Origin: Rhizobium sp. | GTDB lineage: Bacteria > Pseudomonadota > Alphaproteobacteria > Rhizobiales > Rhizobiaceae | NCBI GenBank assembly: GCA_019739215.1 | Contig: JAHHDR010000042.1 | Coordinates: 124,001 to 188,000 of the forward strand | Direction of reading: 5' to 3' | DNA length: 64,000 bases | Shown here: positions 7,780 to 16,552 of the stretch, in pieces | Numbering within the stretch: position 1 is the first letter of the stretch | Layout: each line of letters begins with the position of its first letter | Made by a program: the position numbers and the translations under genes | The notes under the pieces: model-generated | Database searches by the model: none | Told to the model about the DNA's origin: nothing | What the model saw: only the letters and a program-made list of their open reading frames with translations

Positions 7780-8731
7780 TCAATTGAGGACCGATCGCTG
7801 GCTACCCGGCGTATTGCCGAAGTGATCACGATAGACTTTCGAAAAATGCGACGTGGACACAAATCCACACGCCATGGCGATGTCCGTCAGCGCCTGGTCC
7901 GACTGAACGATCAGGTTTCGGGCCCGATGCAGCCGCAGTTCCATGATGTAGCGCTTGGGCGTCGTGCTGAGATAGCGTTCGAACATGCGCTCCAGCTGCC
8001 GTGCCGAGATGCCCAGCCGGCGTGCCAGTTCGGCGCTGCTCAATGGCGATTCGATATTTTCCTCCATGAGACGGATCGCCTCGCCGACCCGGCTGTTTCG
8101 CAGGCCATACCTGGATCGGATCGAGACCTTCTGGGTCGCGCTGCCGTCGCGCACGGCATTATAGACCATCTGGTCGGCAACGGCAGCGGCGAGATCGCGC
8201 CCATGGTCTCGCGCGATCATGTGCAGCATCAGGTCGGCGACGGCGGCACCGCCAGACGCGGTGACGAATTTCTCGTCGGCGACAAAGACAGACTTTGTGA
8301 GATTGACCGAGGGGAACCGCTCGGCGAAGACATCGTGATATTCCCAATGCACGGCCGCTCGACGGCCGTCCAGGAAACCAGCTTCGGCAAGCACATAGGC
8401 ACCGGAGCAGATCGCGCCGATCCGGGTTCCGCGTGCCCGTTCGCCGCGGAGATAGCGAAGAAGCTCCGGCGTCGTATGCCTCTGGACGTTGATCCCGGAC
8501 ACGATCATGAGCCTGTCGTCCCGACCCAGCGGTGCCAGGCCATGGTCGACCAGCGTCACCGCGCCGTTGGAACATCTGGCGGAGCGACCGTCGACCGACG
8601 CAAGCCGCCAGCGATACAGATCGCGATCCGCCATCAGATTGGCGATGCGCAGCGATTCCACCGCATTCGAGAAGGCCAGATGGGTGAAATCTTCGGCGAG
8701 CAGAAAAAACAAAGCTGGTGGTTTGGCTCAT
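7780..8731 (-). CDS. GlxA-family AraC-type regulator, frameshifted near the start
   Basis: About 316 residues: an N-terminal DJ-1/PfpI-like (GATase-1-like) domain (about 5-190, with GAICSGAYVLAEAGFLDG and AVHWEYHD) and a C-terminal AraC double helix-turn-helix (about 215-310, ending in CGFVSTSHFSKVYRDHFG). The group includes GbdR and CdhR, activators of glycine betaine and carnitine catabolism, and this gene sits directly behind proVWX. As written the frame begins at a TTG (8712) preceded by an in-frame stop. Removing one T from the 6-T run (plus-strand A run 8704-8709) joins it to ATG at 8731 and restores a typical N-terminus, MSQTTSFVFLLAEDF. The corrected length, 951 bases, is divisible by three. 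Sequencing error or a recent frameshift is likely. Confidence 0.82.
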
Positions 8732-8747
8732 GACCATCATCCTGTGC

Positions 8748-8770
8748 GGGGCGCCCCGACGGAGCGCCCC
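8748..8770 (-). terminator. hairpin between proX and the GlxA-type gene
   Basis: GGGGCGC and GCGCCCC are 7-bp arms around a 9-base loop, 12 bases beyond the proX stop codon. No T-run follows on the minus strand, so it may attenuate or stabilise the proVWX transcript rather than end it fully. Confidence 0.5.
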
Positions 8771-8782
8771 GGCGGTTGACGA

Positions 8783-9769
8783 TTACTTGGCGGCAGCGCG
8801 GGCTTCGGCGAGCCAGCTGCTGTAGAGGTCCTGGTTGGCCTTGATCCAGTCGTCGACATGGCGGTCGATGTCGGCGGAGGTCTTCTCGCCATCGGTGATC
8901 AGCTTGTTCTCGGCCGAGATGTCGTTGATATCGAGCTTGGCGACTTCGAACAGCTTCCTGGCGGCCGGGTTGGCGGCGAGGAAGTCATTGCGGGCGACGA
9001 CACCGATGTTGTCGACGGCAAAGCCGAGGTTCTTGCCATTGAATTCGGTATTCGCCTTGGCATTGTCAGGCAGCGAGGTGTAGGGCACGCTCAGCCATTC
9101 AACGTCCCGGCCGGGGACGAGGACGCCGGAAACCCAGTAGGGCGTCCAGGTGTAGTAGAGGATCGGCTTGCCGGTCTGGAAGCGGGCGATCTGGTCGGCG
9201 ATCATCGCCTGATAGGCGCCCTGGTTGTGGGTCACCGTGTCACGGAGCTTGTATTCGTCGAGCTCGTGCTCGATCACGCGCTCGCAGCCCCAGCCCGGAA
9301 TGCAGCCCGCCAGATCGGCCTTGCCGTCGCCATCGGAGTCAAACAGGGCCGCGACCTTCGGATCCTTGAGCTGGCTCAGGTCCTTAACCCCGGAGTCGTA
9401 GGTCTTCTTGTCGATCAGGTAGCCCTGCAGCGCGCCGGCGATATAGTTGCCCACGCGGCTCATCACCTTCTCGCCACCCGCCTCGTCAAAGAAGGGCTTG
9501 TGCAGCGTCTCCCAGCTGACGGCCGTGAAATCGGCGTCGCCCGAGCCGATCGCAATGTGGATCGTCTGGTACTCGGCTTCATTCGGGGTGGCGATCGTGT
9601 AGCCGAGGTCCTGCAGCGCGCGGAACAGAATCCGGTGCTGGAAGAATTCCTCGATCTGCGTCGGCATCATGGGACGTACGGTGACGCCTTCGCCCGGCTT
9701 GTCATTGGCCAGGACAGGCTGCGCCATGAGCGCCAGCGCGATTGCCCCTGAAGTGAAAAGTTTTCTCAT
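8783..9769 (-). CDS. proX: glycine betaine/proline-type ABC transporter, periplasmic binding protein
   Basis: A 328-residue exported binding protein with a signal peptide (about 1-21, cleaved near VLA-N). It resembles enteric ProX along its whole length: GEGVTVRPM, FTAVSWETLHKPF, LIDKKTYDSG, DSDGDGKADLAGCIPGWGCE, YYTWTPYWVSG and VDDWIKANQ. The pair of cysteines in AGCIPGWGCE and the tryptophans in TWTPYW match the residues that build the cation-pi cage for quaternary amines in ProX. ATG at 9769 has GGAG upstream; the longer open frame is not used. It is third in proV-proW-proX. The neighbouring HpbD-like epimerase suggests the ligand is a proline-type betaine, which would need binding assays. 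Confidence 0.92.
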   Translation of the reverse strand: MRKLFTSGAIALALMAQPVLANDKPGEGVTVRPMMPTQIEEFFQHRILFRALQDLGYTIATPNEAEYQTIHIAIGSGDADFTAVSWETLHKPFFDEAGGEKVMSRVGNYIAGALQGYLIDKKTYDSGVKDLSQLKDPKVAALFDSDGDGKADLAGCIPGWGCERVIEHELDEYKLRDTVTHNQGAYQAMIADQIARFQTGKPILYYTWTPYWVSGVLVPGRDVEWLSVPYTSLPDNAKANTEFNGKNLGFAVDNIGVVARNDFLAANPAARKLFEVAKLDINDISAENKLITDGEKTSADIDRHVDDWIKANQDLYSSWLAEARAAAK

Positions 9770-9807
9770 TGTCTTACTCCCAGTTGAAGTTCTTTCCCGA
9801 GACCGAC

Positions 9808-10746
9808 CTAGTTCTTTCGGTCGATCAGTTGCGCGACCAGACCGATCGGGCCTGTCCGCCACCAACTCCTGTGTCCCCGCTCACGGCCGGAGCGGCCGAG
9901 ACCTTGGGTGATGCGATCAAGGACGATCGCCAGCATGACGATGCCGAGACCGCCGACGATTGCCTTGCCGGCATCGAGCCGACCCATCGCCCGCAGGACC
10001 TCGTTGCCAAGGCCGCGCACCGAGATCATCGAGGCGATGACCACCATCGAGAGGCTGAGCATGATGGTCTGGTTGAGGCCTGCGAAGATCGTTGGCGTCG
10101 CCATGGGCAGCTCGACCTTGAACATGATCTGCGCGGGCGTCGCGCCGAATGCGCGGGCTGCTTCGACGACGCTCTGGTTCACCGAGCGGATGCCGAGCGA
10201 TGTCAGCCGGATCAGGGGTGCCAACGCGAAGATGACGGTCACGATGACGCCGGCGACATTGCCGATGCCGATCAGCATGACCACGGGAACGAGATAGACA
10301 AAGGCCGGGATGGTCTGCATCGTATCGAGGATCGGGCGCAGGACGGCCTGGAACCGGTCGCTCTTGCCGGCCAGAATGCCAAGCGGCAATCCGATGACCA
10401 CGGCAAGGATCACCGAAGCCATCACGATTGCGAGGGTCGTCATGGCCAGCGGCCAGGCGTCGGGTGACAGCAGGCCGAGAACTGCCAGGGCCACGGCGAC
10501 ATAGATCGCCGTCCGGCGACCCGCAGCCTGCCAGGCGATGAGCACGATGATCGAGATCATGATCAATGGCGGCACGGCGATGAAGGCCCGCTCGATGCCC
10601 TGGATCAGTCCGTCAAAGAAGAACTTGAATGGCTGGATCGCTTCGCGATTCTCGATCGCCCACTGCTTGATGCCGTCCGAATGTTCGGCGATGCCGAGGT
10701 CGATGCTTGAGAATGGGTCAAGCCAGTTGAAACCCTGTTCGGCCAT
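9808..10746 (-). CDS. proW: betaine/proline-type ABC transporter permease
   Basis: A 312-residue ProW-type permease. A long polar N-terminus (about 1-45) comes first, then five or more membrane helices (starting PPLIMISIIVLIAW). The conserved inner loop that touches the ATPase reads EAARAFGATPAQIMFKVELPMA. The core VVIASMISVRGLGNEVLRAMGRLDAGKA is typical of the family. It is shorter than E. coli ProW (354 residues) mainly at the N-terminus. The start overlaps the proV stop by one base (TGATG), indicating translational coupling. It works with ProV and ProX to import a quaternary amine driven by ATP. Confidence 0.92.
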   Translation of the reverse strand: MAEQGFNWLDPFSSIDLGIAEHSDGIKQWAIENREAIQPFKFFFDGLIQGIERAFIAVPPLIMISIIVLIAWQAAGRRTAIYVAVALAVLGLLSPDAWPLAMTTLAIVMASVILAVVIGLPLGILAGKSDRFQAVLRPILDTMQTIPAFVYLVPVVMLIGIGNVAGVIVTVIFALAPLIRLTSLGIRSVNQSVVEAARAFGATPAQIMFKVELPMATPTIFAGLNQTIMLSLSMVVIASMISVRGLGNEVLRAMGRLDAGKAIVGGLGIVMLAIVLDRITQGLGRSGRERGHRSWWRTGPIGLVAQLIDRKN

Positions 10747-11834
10747 CAGCGAGCCCCCCGCTTGTCGGATCGTCTTTCACCGTTCCCCTGAATTCCCCTC
10801 AGAAGCGCGTCTTTGGTGACGACGCCGATGTCCTGGTCTCCGTCCCTGACCAGGATCGGGTGATGGGTGCCGATCGACAGGTCGACGAGGGTGTTGAGCT
10901 TGTCGCCCGGACGAGCAACCGGCCAAAGCGCGACATCCGGAACGGGATGGCCCTGGCGATATTGATCCAGGCTCTGCATGACCTTGGCAGCGGTGACGAG
11001 GTCGAGTTTGGAAATGCCGCCGACGAAATCCGCGACATAGTCGTCCACAGGGTTGGTGACGATTTCTTCCGGCGTTCCGATCTGAACCAGAACGCCATCC
11101 TTCATGATGGCGATGCGGTCGCCGATGCGGATCGCCTCGTCGAGATCGTGGGTGATGAAGAGCGTTGTCTTGTGGAGCTCCGCCGACAGCTGCATGAACG
11201 TTCCCTGCAACTGGTGGCGGATCAGCGGATCGAGCGCCGAGAAGGGCTCGTCCATCAGGAGGATCGAAGGATTGGCGGCGATGGCGCGTGCGAGGCCGAC
11301 GCGCTGCTGCATGCCGCCTGAAAGTTCGTCGGGATATTTGAGGTCCCACCCCGTCAGTTCGACGGCCTCGATCGCCTCCCGCGCGACTTTGTGCCGTTTC
11401 TCGTCCGGCACGCCCCTGACCTCAAGAGCGAAGGCGACGTTGTCGCGGACATTGCGATGCGGCATGAGCGCCATGCTCTGGAAGACCATGCCGATCTTCT
11501 CGGCGCGAAGCTGTCGAAGCTCCCGCGATCCCATCGCATTGACGTTGCGGCCCTCGATATAGACCGCGCCGTCCGTGGGCTCGATGAGCCGATTGACGTG
11601 GCGAATGAGCGTGCTCTTGCCCGAGCCAGACAGGCCCATGATGCAGAAGATTTCGCCGCGGCCGACGCTGAAGCTCGCGTCACGGACGCCAACCACGCAG
11701 TCAAGCTTGTCGCGAACATCCGTCTTGGAGAGCTGGCCACTCCTGACCGCCTTGATGGCTTCCTTCGCCCGCGCACCGAAAACCTTCCAGATTCCCTCGC
11801 ACCGGATGACGGCTTCCTGAGACGCAATGTCCAT
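10746..11834 (-). CDS. proV: betaine/proline-type ABC transporter ATPase
   Basis: A 362-residue ATPase. The N-terminal extension is typical of ProV/OpuAA (GIWKVFGARAKEAIKAVRSG). Then come Walker A (GLSGSGKST), the signature LSGGMQQRVGLARA, Walker B (SILLMDEPFSALDP) and the H-loop (FITHDLDEA). A C-terminal tail with CBS-like segments (about 265-350) often senses ionic strength in this family. The frame opens at 11852, but the ATG at 11834 has AGGA just upstream and is preferred. It heads the leftward operon and is divergent from the gntR-type regulator, with a candidate operator in the 132-bp gap. Confidence 0.92.
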   Translation of the reverse strand: MDIASQEAVIRCEGIWKVFGARAKEAIKAVRSGQLSKTDVRDKLDCVVGVRDASFSVGRGEIFCIMGLSGSGKSTLIRHVNRLIEPTDGAVYIEGRNVNAMGSRELRQLRAEKIGMVFQSMALMPHRNVRDNVAFALEVRGVPDEKRHKVAREAIEAVELTGWDLKYPDELSGGMQQRVGLARAIAANPSILLMDEPFSALDPLIRHQLQGTFMQLSAELHKTTLFITHDLDEAIRIGDRIAIMKDGVLVQIGTPEEIVTNPVDDYVADFVGGISKLDLVTAAKVMQSLDQYRQGHPVPDVALWPVARPGDKLNTLVDLSIGTHHPILVRDGDQDIGVVTKDALLRGIQGNGERRSDKRGAR

Positions 11835-11886
11835 TCGTCCTGTTCCCATCATTATGTATTTTCTCGTCTTACATCATAAATTTTCA

Positions 11887-11896
11887 TTGTAGACAA
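11887..11896. promoter_or_regulatory. candidate GntR-family operator between proV and gntR
   Basis: TTGTAGACAA is a near-palindrome close to the TTGTATACAA-type sites bound by FCD-class GntR regulators. It lies in the AT-rich gap between the divergent proV and gntR-type genes, 53 bp from the proV start and 70 bp from the gntR start. From there one regulator could control both directions. The assignment rests on similarity and position. Confidence 0.4.
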
Positions 11897-11966
11897 GATG
11901 TATTATGATCGGCTACACAGAATCTAGTAAAGGGCACAGGGACGATATCCCTGTAAGGAAACCCCG

Positions 11967-12674
11967 ATGAATCGCGAACCCAAGCGCACCAAGTCGAACT
12001 GCCTTGAAGACCTGCGCCGCCGCATTCTGACCGAGGCGCTGGAGCCCGGCAGCTATCTGGACGAGACGGAGATTGCCGAGGCCTACGGCCTGTCCCGCCC
12101 CCCTATCCGGGAGCTTCTGCGCCAGCTGGCTGGCGAAGGCTACGTGATCCTGCATGAGAACCGGGGCGCGCAGGTCGCGCCGATGACGCACAAGACGCTG
12201 CGCAACTTTTTCATCGCCGCGCCCATGATCTATGCCGCGATCGGACGGCTGGCGGCGCAGAATGCCACCCCGGCTCAGATCATGCGCCTCAAGGATACGC
12301 AGCTGCTCTTCCGCGCCGCCATCCGGGAAAAAAACACCGAGCAGCGCGCGCTCACCAATGAGCGCTTTCATTCCATCATGGGTGAGATGGCCGACAACGA
12401 ATTCCTGATGCCGAGCCTGCGCCGGCTCCTGATCGACCACACCCGCATCGGCATGACGTTCTACAGCCCACGCAATTCCGAACTGGCCGACCAGCGGATT
12501 GCCGCGGTCGAGCAGCATGACGAATTCATCGAGCTGATCGAAGCGGGCGACACGGAACGGTGTGCCGACCTCGCCATCGCGCATTGGGAGCTGTCCCGCG
12601 CCCAGATCGAAAGCTTCGTGACACCCGCAAGCGTCTTTGCACCGCTGGGGCGCGTGCCTGACAGCATAGCCTAA
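11967..12674 (+). CDS. GntR-family (FCD-type) transcriptional regulator
   Basis: A 235-residue repressor-type protein. The N-terminal winged helix (about 12-75) has LRRRILTEALEPGSYLDETEIAEAYGLSR, and PPIRELLRQLAGEGYV is the recognition region. The C-terminal domain (about 80-225) is all-helical and carries FCD-like His/Asp residues (NERFHSIMGEMADN and HDEFIELIEAGD) that would bind a metal and a small carboxylate effector. An AAGGAAA ribosome site precedes ATG 11967. It leads the rightward catabolic genes, with a 10-bp gap to the DapA-type gene, and is divergent from proVWX. It probably represses the locus until a pathway intermediate binds. Confidence 0.88.
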   Translation: MNREPKRTKSNCLEDLRRRILTEALEPGSYLDETEIAEAYGLSRPPIRELLRQLAGEGYVILHENRGAQVAPMTHKTLRNFFIAAPMIYAAIGRLAAQNATPAQIMRLKDTQLLFRAAIREKNTEQRALTNERFHSIMGEMADNEFLMPSLRRLLIDHTRIGMTFYSPRNSELADQRIAAVEQHDEFIELIEAGDTERCADLAIAHWELSRAQIESFVTPASVFAPLGRVPDSIA

Positions 12675-12684
12675 GGAGAGTAGA

Positions 12685-13590
12685 ATGAAGTTCGAGGGCA
12701 TATACACGCCCGTCATCACGCCCTACCGGGATGACGGCTCCATCGATCGCGATGCCTTCGCCAGGATGATCGAGCATCTGATCGCATCGGGCGTCCACGG
12801 CATCATCAATGGCGGATCGACAGGCGAGTACTATGCCCAGTCCATGGAGGAGCGGGTCGAGCTGGCGACGCTTTCCAATGAGATCATCGGCGACCGTGTT
12901 GCCCTCATCATCGGCACCGGGGCCATCCGGCTGCCGGACTCCATCACCATGGCCGAGACCGCCGCGAAGATCGGCGCGTCGGCCATCCTCGTGGGATCGC
13001 CGCCATACTCGGTGCCGACCGAGCGCGAGAATGCGCTCAACGCGCTCGCCATCGACCGCGCCGCCGACCTGCCGATCATGCTCTACAATTATCCCGGCCG
13101 CATGGGCATCAACATGGGCGAGGAATTCCTCGACCGCGTCGGCCGCAGCCGGAATTTCTGCGCCATCAAGGAAAGCTCGGGCGACATCAACCGCGTCCAT
13201 CTCCTGGCGCGCGACTACCCCCACATCCAGATGTCCTGCGGCATGGACGACCAGGCGCTGGAATTCTTTGCCTGGGGCGCGCGCAGCTGGGTCTGCGGCG
13301 GTTCGAACTTCCTGCCCGGGGAGCATCTCGCGCTCTACAAGGCCTGCGCCATAGAGGGCAACTTCACCAAGGGCCGCCGCATCATGTCGGCGCTGATGCC
13401 CCTGATGCGCGTCCTCGAACAGGGCGGCAAGTTCATTCAATGCATCAAGTATGGCTGCGAGATGGGCGGCTTCTATGCCGGACCGCCACGACCGCCGCTC
13501 AAGGCACTCAACAAGGATGACATGCGCCAGCTCGAACAGGTGGTGCGGGTCGTCAAGCGCACGATCGCCGAAATTGAAGCGGAGGCATGA
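12685..13590 (+). CDS. DapA-family lyase/deaminase, candidate pyrroline-hydroxy-carboxylate deaminase
   Basis: A 301-residue (beta/alpha)8-barrel of the DHDPS/NAL family. The Schiff-base lysine is K162 (AIKESSGD), the catalytic Tyr is Y134 (YNYPG), and the substrate-carboxylate loop is GGSTGEYY near residue 43. Its length is normal. Members include dihydrodipicolinate synthase, KDG aldolases and HypD, which deaminates 1-pyrroline-4-hydroxy-2-carboxylate to 2-oxoglutarate semialdehyde. A HypD-like role is suggested by the adjacent aldehyde dehydrogenase, FAD amine oxidoreductase and HpbD-like epimerase, and is inferred. AAGGAG precedes the start. It overlaps the region of the aldehyde dehydrogenase start (ATGA), although an ATG six bases on is better placed. 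Confidence 0.85.
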   Translation: MKFEGIYTPVITPYRDDGSIDRDAFARMIEHLIASGVHGIINGGSTGEYYAQSMEERVELATLSNEIIGDRVALIIGTGAIRLPDSITMAETAAKIGASAILVGSPPYSVPTERENALNALAIDRAADLPIMLYNYPGRMGINMGEEFLDRVGRSRNFCAIKESSGDINRVHLLARDYPHIQMSCGMDDQALEFFAWGARSWVCGGSNFLPGEHLALYKACAIEGNFTKGRRIMSALMPLMRVLEQGGKFIQCIKYGCEMGGFYAGPPRPPLKALNKDDMRQLEQVVRVVKRTIAEIEAEA

Positions 13591-13592
13591 CA

Positions 13593-15092
13593 ATGGCCAC
13601 TCTCCTGACCCACGACGAATACAAGGCCATCGCCGCCAAGCTTGAATTCCCGACCCAGGCGTTCATCGACGGACGTTTCCGTCCGGCGATGTCGGGCAAG
13701 ACCTTCGAGACGATCAATCCCGCCACCGGAAAAGTGCTCGCCGAGGTCGCCTCCTGCGCCGCCGAGGACGTCGACTTCGCAGTCGAGAAAGCCCGCGATG
13801 CCTTCGAGGACGGTCGCTGGTCGCGCCTGCATCCCGGCGAGCGCAAGGAGGTCCTGCTCAAGCTTGCCAAGCTCATCAAGCGCAATTCCCGCGAACTGGC
13901 GGTGCTCGAAAGCCTCGACAGCGGCAAGACGATTTACGATTGCGAGAACGTCGACGTCCCGGAGACGGTCCACTGCATCAAGTGGCATGCTGAGCTGATC
14001 GACAAGATCTATGATCAGGTTTCGCCCGCTTCCGACAACCACATCGCGATGATCGTCCGCGAACCGGTCGGCGTCGTCGGCCTGGTGCTGCCGTGGAACT
14101 TTCCGCTCCTGATGCTGGCGTGGAAGATCGGTCCGGCACTGGCGGCCGGCAACTCGGTCATCGTCAAGCCCGCCAAGGAAACGACGCTGACGGCCCTGCG
14201 CCTCGCCGAACTCGCCATGGAAGCCGGCATCCCGGCCGGTGTATTCAACGTGCTGCCGGGTGGCGGCGCAGACGTCGGCGAACCGCTCGGCCTGCACATG
14301 GATGTCGACATGGTGTCGTTCACCGGCTCGACGGCGACCGGTCGCCGCTTCCCGAGATACTCGGCGGACTCCAACCTCAAGGAAATCACGCTCGAGATGG
14401 GCGGCAAGAATCCCGCCGTCGTGCTTGACGACGCCGAGAACCTCGACCGTGTCGCGGCCCATATCGTCAACGGTGCCTTCTGGAACATGGGCGAGAACTG
14501 CTCGGCCTCCTCGCGCCTCATCGTCCAGCGCGGCGTCAAGGACGAACTGATCAAGCGGATCGTGGCGCACGCCCGCGAATGGCCGATGGGCGACCCGCTC
14601 GATCCGGTCAACCGCGTCGGCGCCCTTGTCTCGAAGGCGCATTTCGACAAGGTGTCCTCCTATCTCGAAAAGGGCCAGAAGGTCCTGCTCGGCGGCAAGG
14701 CCAAGGACGGCTTTGTCGAACCGACGATCATCGATGTCGCCGACCGCGACGCCAGAATCGTGCGCGAGGAAGTCTTTGGCCCGGTTCTCGTCGTGCTGAC
14801 GGTCGAGAGTTTCGAGGAAGCCATCGCGCTCGCCAACGACACCGAATACGGGCTCGCGGCTTCGATCTACAGCGCCAACGCCAAGCGGGCGATCCGCGGT
14901 GCCCGCGCCATTCGGGCGGGAACGGTGACGGTCAATTCGTTCGGCGAAGGCGACATCTCGACGCCTTTCGGCGGCTACAAATCCTCGGGCTTCGGCGGAC
15001 GCGACAACGGCATCCACGCCCATGACCAATATACCCAGGTCAAGACGATCTGGCTGGACCTCACCGACGATGCGGACGAGGCTGTCGCGTGA
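13593..15092 (+). CDS. NAD(P)-dependent aldehyde dehydrogenase
   Basis: A 499-residue ALDH superfamily enzyme of normal length. The cofactor motif is PWNFPLL, the glycine loop FTGSTATG, the general base E268 (LEMGGKNP) and the nucleophile C303 (GENCSAS). By eye it is closest to PuuC-type gamma-aminobutyraldehyde dehydrogenases (FINP/ETINPATGK N-terminus, GDISTPFGGYKSSGFG C-terminus). In this operon it could oxidise 2-oxoglutarate semialdehyde to 2-oxoglutarate, or an aminoaldehyde released by the FAD enzyme. ATG at 13587 is also in frame, but GGAGG ends only one base before it, while ATG 13593 has ideal spacing. It overlaps the next gene by 4 bp. Confidence 0.93.
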   Translation: MATLLTHDEYKAIAAKLEFPTQAFIDGRFRPAMSGKTFETINPATGKVLAEVASCAAEDVDFAVEKARDAFEDGRWSRLHPGERKEVLLKLAKLIKRNSRELAVLESLDSGKTIYDCENVDVPETVHCIKWHAELIDKIYDQVSPASDNHIAMIVREPVGVVGLVLPWNFPLLMLAWKIGPALAAGNSVIVKPAKETTLTALRLAELAMEAGIPAGVFNVLPGGGADVGEPLGLHMDVDMVSFTGSTATGRRFPRYSADSNLKEITLEMGGKNPAVVLDDAENLDRVAAHIVNGAFWNMGENCSASSRLIVQRGVKDELIKRIVAHAREWPMGDPLDPVNRVGALVSKAHFDKVSSYLEKGQKVLLGGKAKDGFVEPTIIDVADRDARIVREEVFGPVLVVLTVESFEEAIALANDTEYGLAASIYSANAKRAIRGARAIRAGTVTVNSFGEGDISTPFGGYKSSGFGGRDNGIHAHDQYTQVKTIWLDLTDDADEAVA

Positions 15093-16435
15093 CGATGCAC
15101 AAGGCCGCGAGACTGCCGATCCAGAAAGGACCAGCCGCCTGGAATGTGATCCTTCCGATACAGGCAGCCTCCGATCCCCTCGATGGCGACATCACCGTCG
15201 ATGTCGCCATTGTCGGCGGAGGATTTGCAGGCCTCTCGGCCGCGCGGCGCTTGCGCCAGCTCGACCCTTCGATCCGCGTCGCCGTGCTTGAAGCCGGCGT
15301 CCTGGCGGAGGGTGCATCCGGACGCAATTCCGGCTTCATGATCGACCTGCCGCATGACCTGCAGTCCGATGACTATGCCGGCAAAGGCGTCGCCGCCGAC
15401 AAGGCGATGACACACCTGAACCGCTCGGCGATCGCCTTCGCAAAGGACGCCGTGGACGACTATGCCATCGATCCGGCCTATTTCGATCCCGCTGGAAAGA
15501 TCAATGGCGCGGCGACCGAGACGGGCCGCAAACTCAATGTCAGCTATGCCGAACACCTCACCGCGCTCGGCGAGGCCAATGAAATGCTCGACGCCAAAGC
15601 GATGCACGATGTGACGGGCAGTCGCCACTACACGGCGGGTCTCTATACGCCGGGAACGGTGATGCTGCAGCCTGCCGGCTATATCCGCGGTCTCGGCGCC
15701 GGGCTTCGCCGCGATGGTGTTCATGTCCTTGAGAACACGCCCGTTGCCGCGATCAAGCGAACGGGCTCGGCCTGGGAGCTTTCGACGGCGAAGGGCAAGG
15801 TCAGTGCCGCCAAGGTGATCATGGCCAACAATGGCCATCTCGAAAGCTTCGGCTTTGCGCGCCGGCGACTGATGCACGTGTTTCTCTACGCATCCATGAC
15901 CATCGAGCTCGACGGGACGACGCTGTCGAAGCTTGGCGGGCACCCGCGCTGGGGCGTCACGCCGTCCGATCCGATGGGCACGACCATGCGCCGGATCGAC
16001 ACGGCACAGGGCGGGAATCGGATTGTCACCCGGACCTGCGCCAGCTTCATCCCCGACATGACGCCGTCGAATGCGGGCGTCGCCCGGGCGGCCAAGGTCC
16101 ATCGGCGCAAGTTCGCCGACCGCTTTCCCACCATCGCCGACGTGCCCATGGAATATAGCTGGGCGGGCCATCTCTGCATGAGCTGGAACGGGGTCGCCAT
16201 GATGCGCGAGCTGGAGCCCGGCCTGTTTTCAGCCTGCGTGGACAATGGTCTGGGCACGGTGCGGAGCACGCTGACGGGCATCGGGGCCGCCGATCTTGTC
16301 ATGAACCGGCCGTCGGAAATTTCAGCGCATTTCCTTGCCGAGGCCGAGCCTTCCAGGATCGTTCCGTCGCCCTTCGCCGGGATCGGCGCGAACCTCTATT
16401 TCCGCTGGAAAGAGTGGCTGGCGCGCGACGAATGA
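15089..16435 (+). CDS. FAD-dependent amine oxidoreductase (DAO/OrdL type)
   Basis: A 448-residue flavoprotein. The FAD Rossmann motif is VAIVGGGFAGLSAARRL at about residues 39-55, followed by an ...LEAGVLAEGASGRNSG segment typical of the DAO/OrdL/PuuB family. The C-terminal FAD contact is DNGLGTVRSTLTGIGAADL. These enzymes oxidise secondary or tertiary amines such as gamma-glutamylputrescine, sarcosine, N-methylproline or D-hydroxyproline. The context suggests oxidation of an N-methylated or D-configured proline derivative to the imine acted on by the DapA-type enzyme. The start may be GTG 15089 (GAGG at good distance) or ATG 15095. It overlaps the dehydrogenase stop. Confidence 0.88.
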   Translation: MTMHKAARLPIQKGPAAWNVILPIQAASDPLDGDITVDVAIVGGGFAGLSAARRLRQLDPSIRVAVLEAGVLAEGASGRNSGFMIDLPHDLQSDDYAGKGVAADKAMTHLNRSAIAFAKDAVDDYAIDPAYFDPAGKINGAATETGRKLNVSYAEHLTALGEANEMLDAKAMHDVTGSRHYTAGLYTPGTVMLQPAGYIRGLGAGLRRDGVHVLENTPVAAIKRTGSAWELSTAKGKVSAAKVIMANNGHLESFGFARRRLMHVFLYASMTIELDGTTLSKLGGHPRWGVTPSDPMGTTMRRIDTAQGGNRIVTRTCASFIPDMTPSNAGVARAAKVHRRKFADRFPTIADVPMEYSWAGHLCMSWNGVAMMRELEPGLFSACVDNGLGTVRSTLTGIGAADLVMNRPSEISAHFLAEAEPSRIVPSPFAGIGANLYFRWKEWLARDE

Positions 16436-16457
16436 CTGCGGGTTCACGACCTGTTTG

Positions 16458-16476
16458 CACGTCGCTTTTCGACGTG
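16458..16476 (+). repeat. hairpin in the leader of the MttB-family gene
   Basis: CACGTCG and CGACGTG are perfect 7-bp arms around CTTTT, in the 117-bp gap before the mttB-like gene. It could be a weak terminator of the upstream genes, or an mRNA-stability or regulatory element. No T-run follows. Confidence 0.35.
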
Positions 16477-16552
16477 GACAGTTCGGAAAACCGACTGCCG
16501 GACGTCGAGGATCGCCGCACAACACGACTGCATTCTTTTTGGAGACAAGCCG

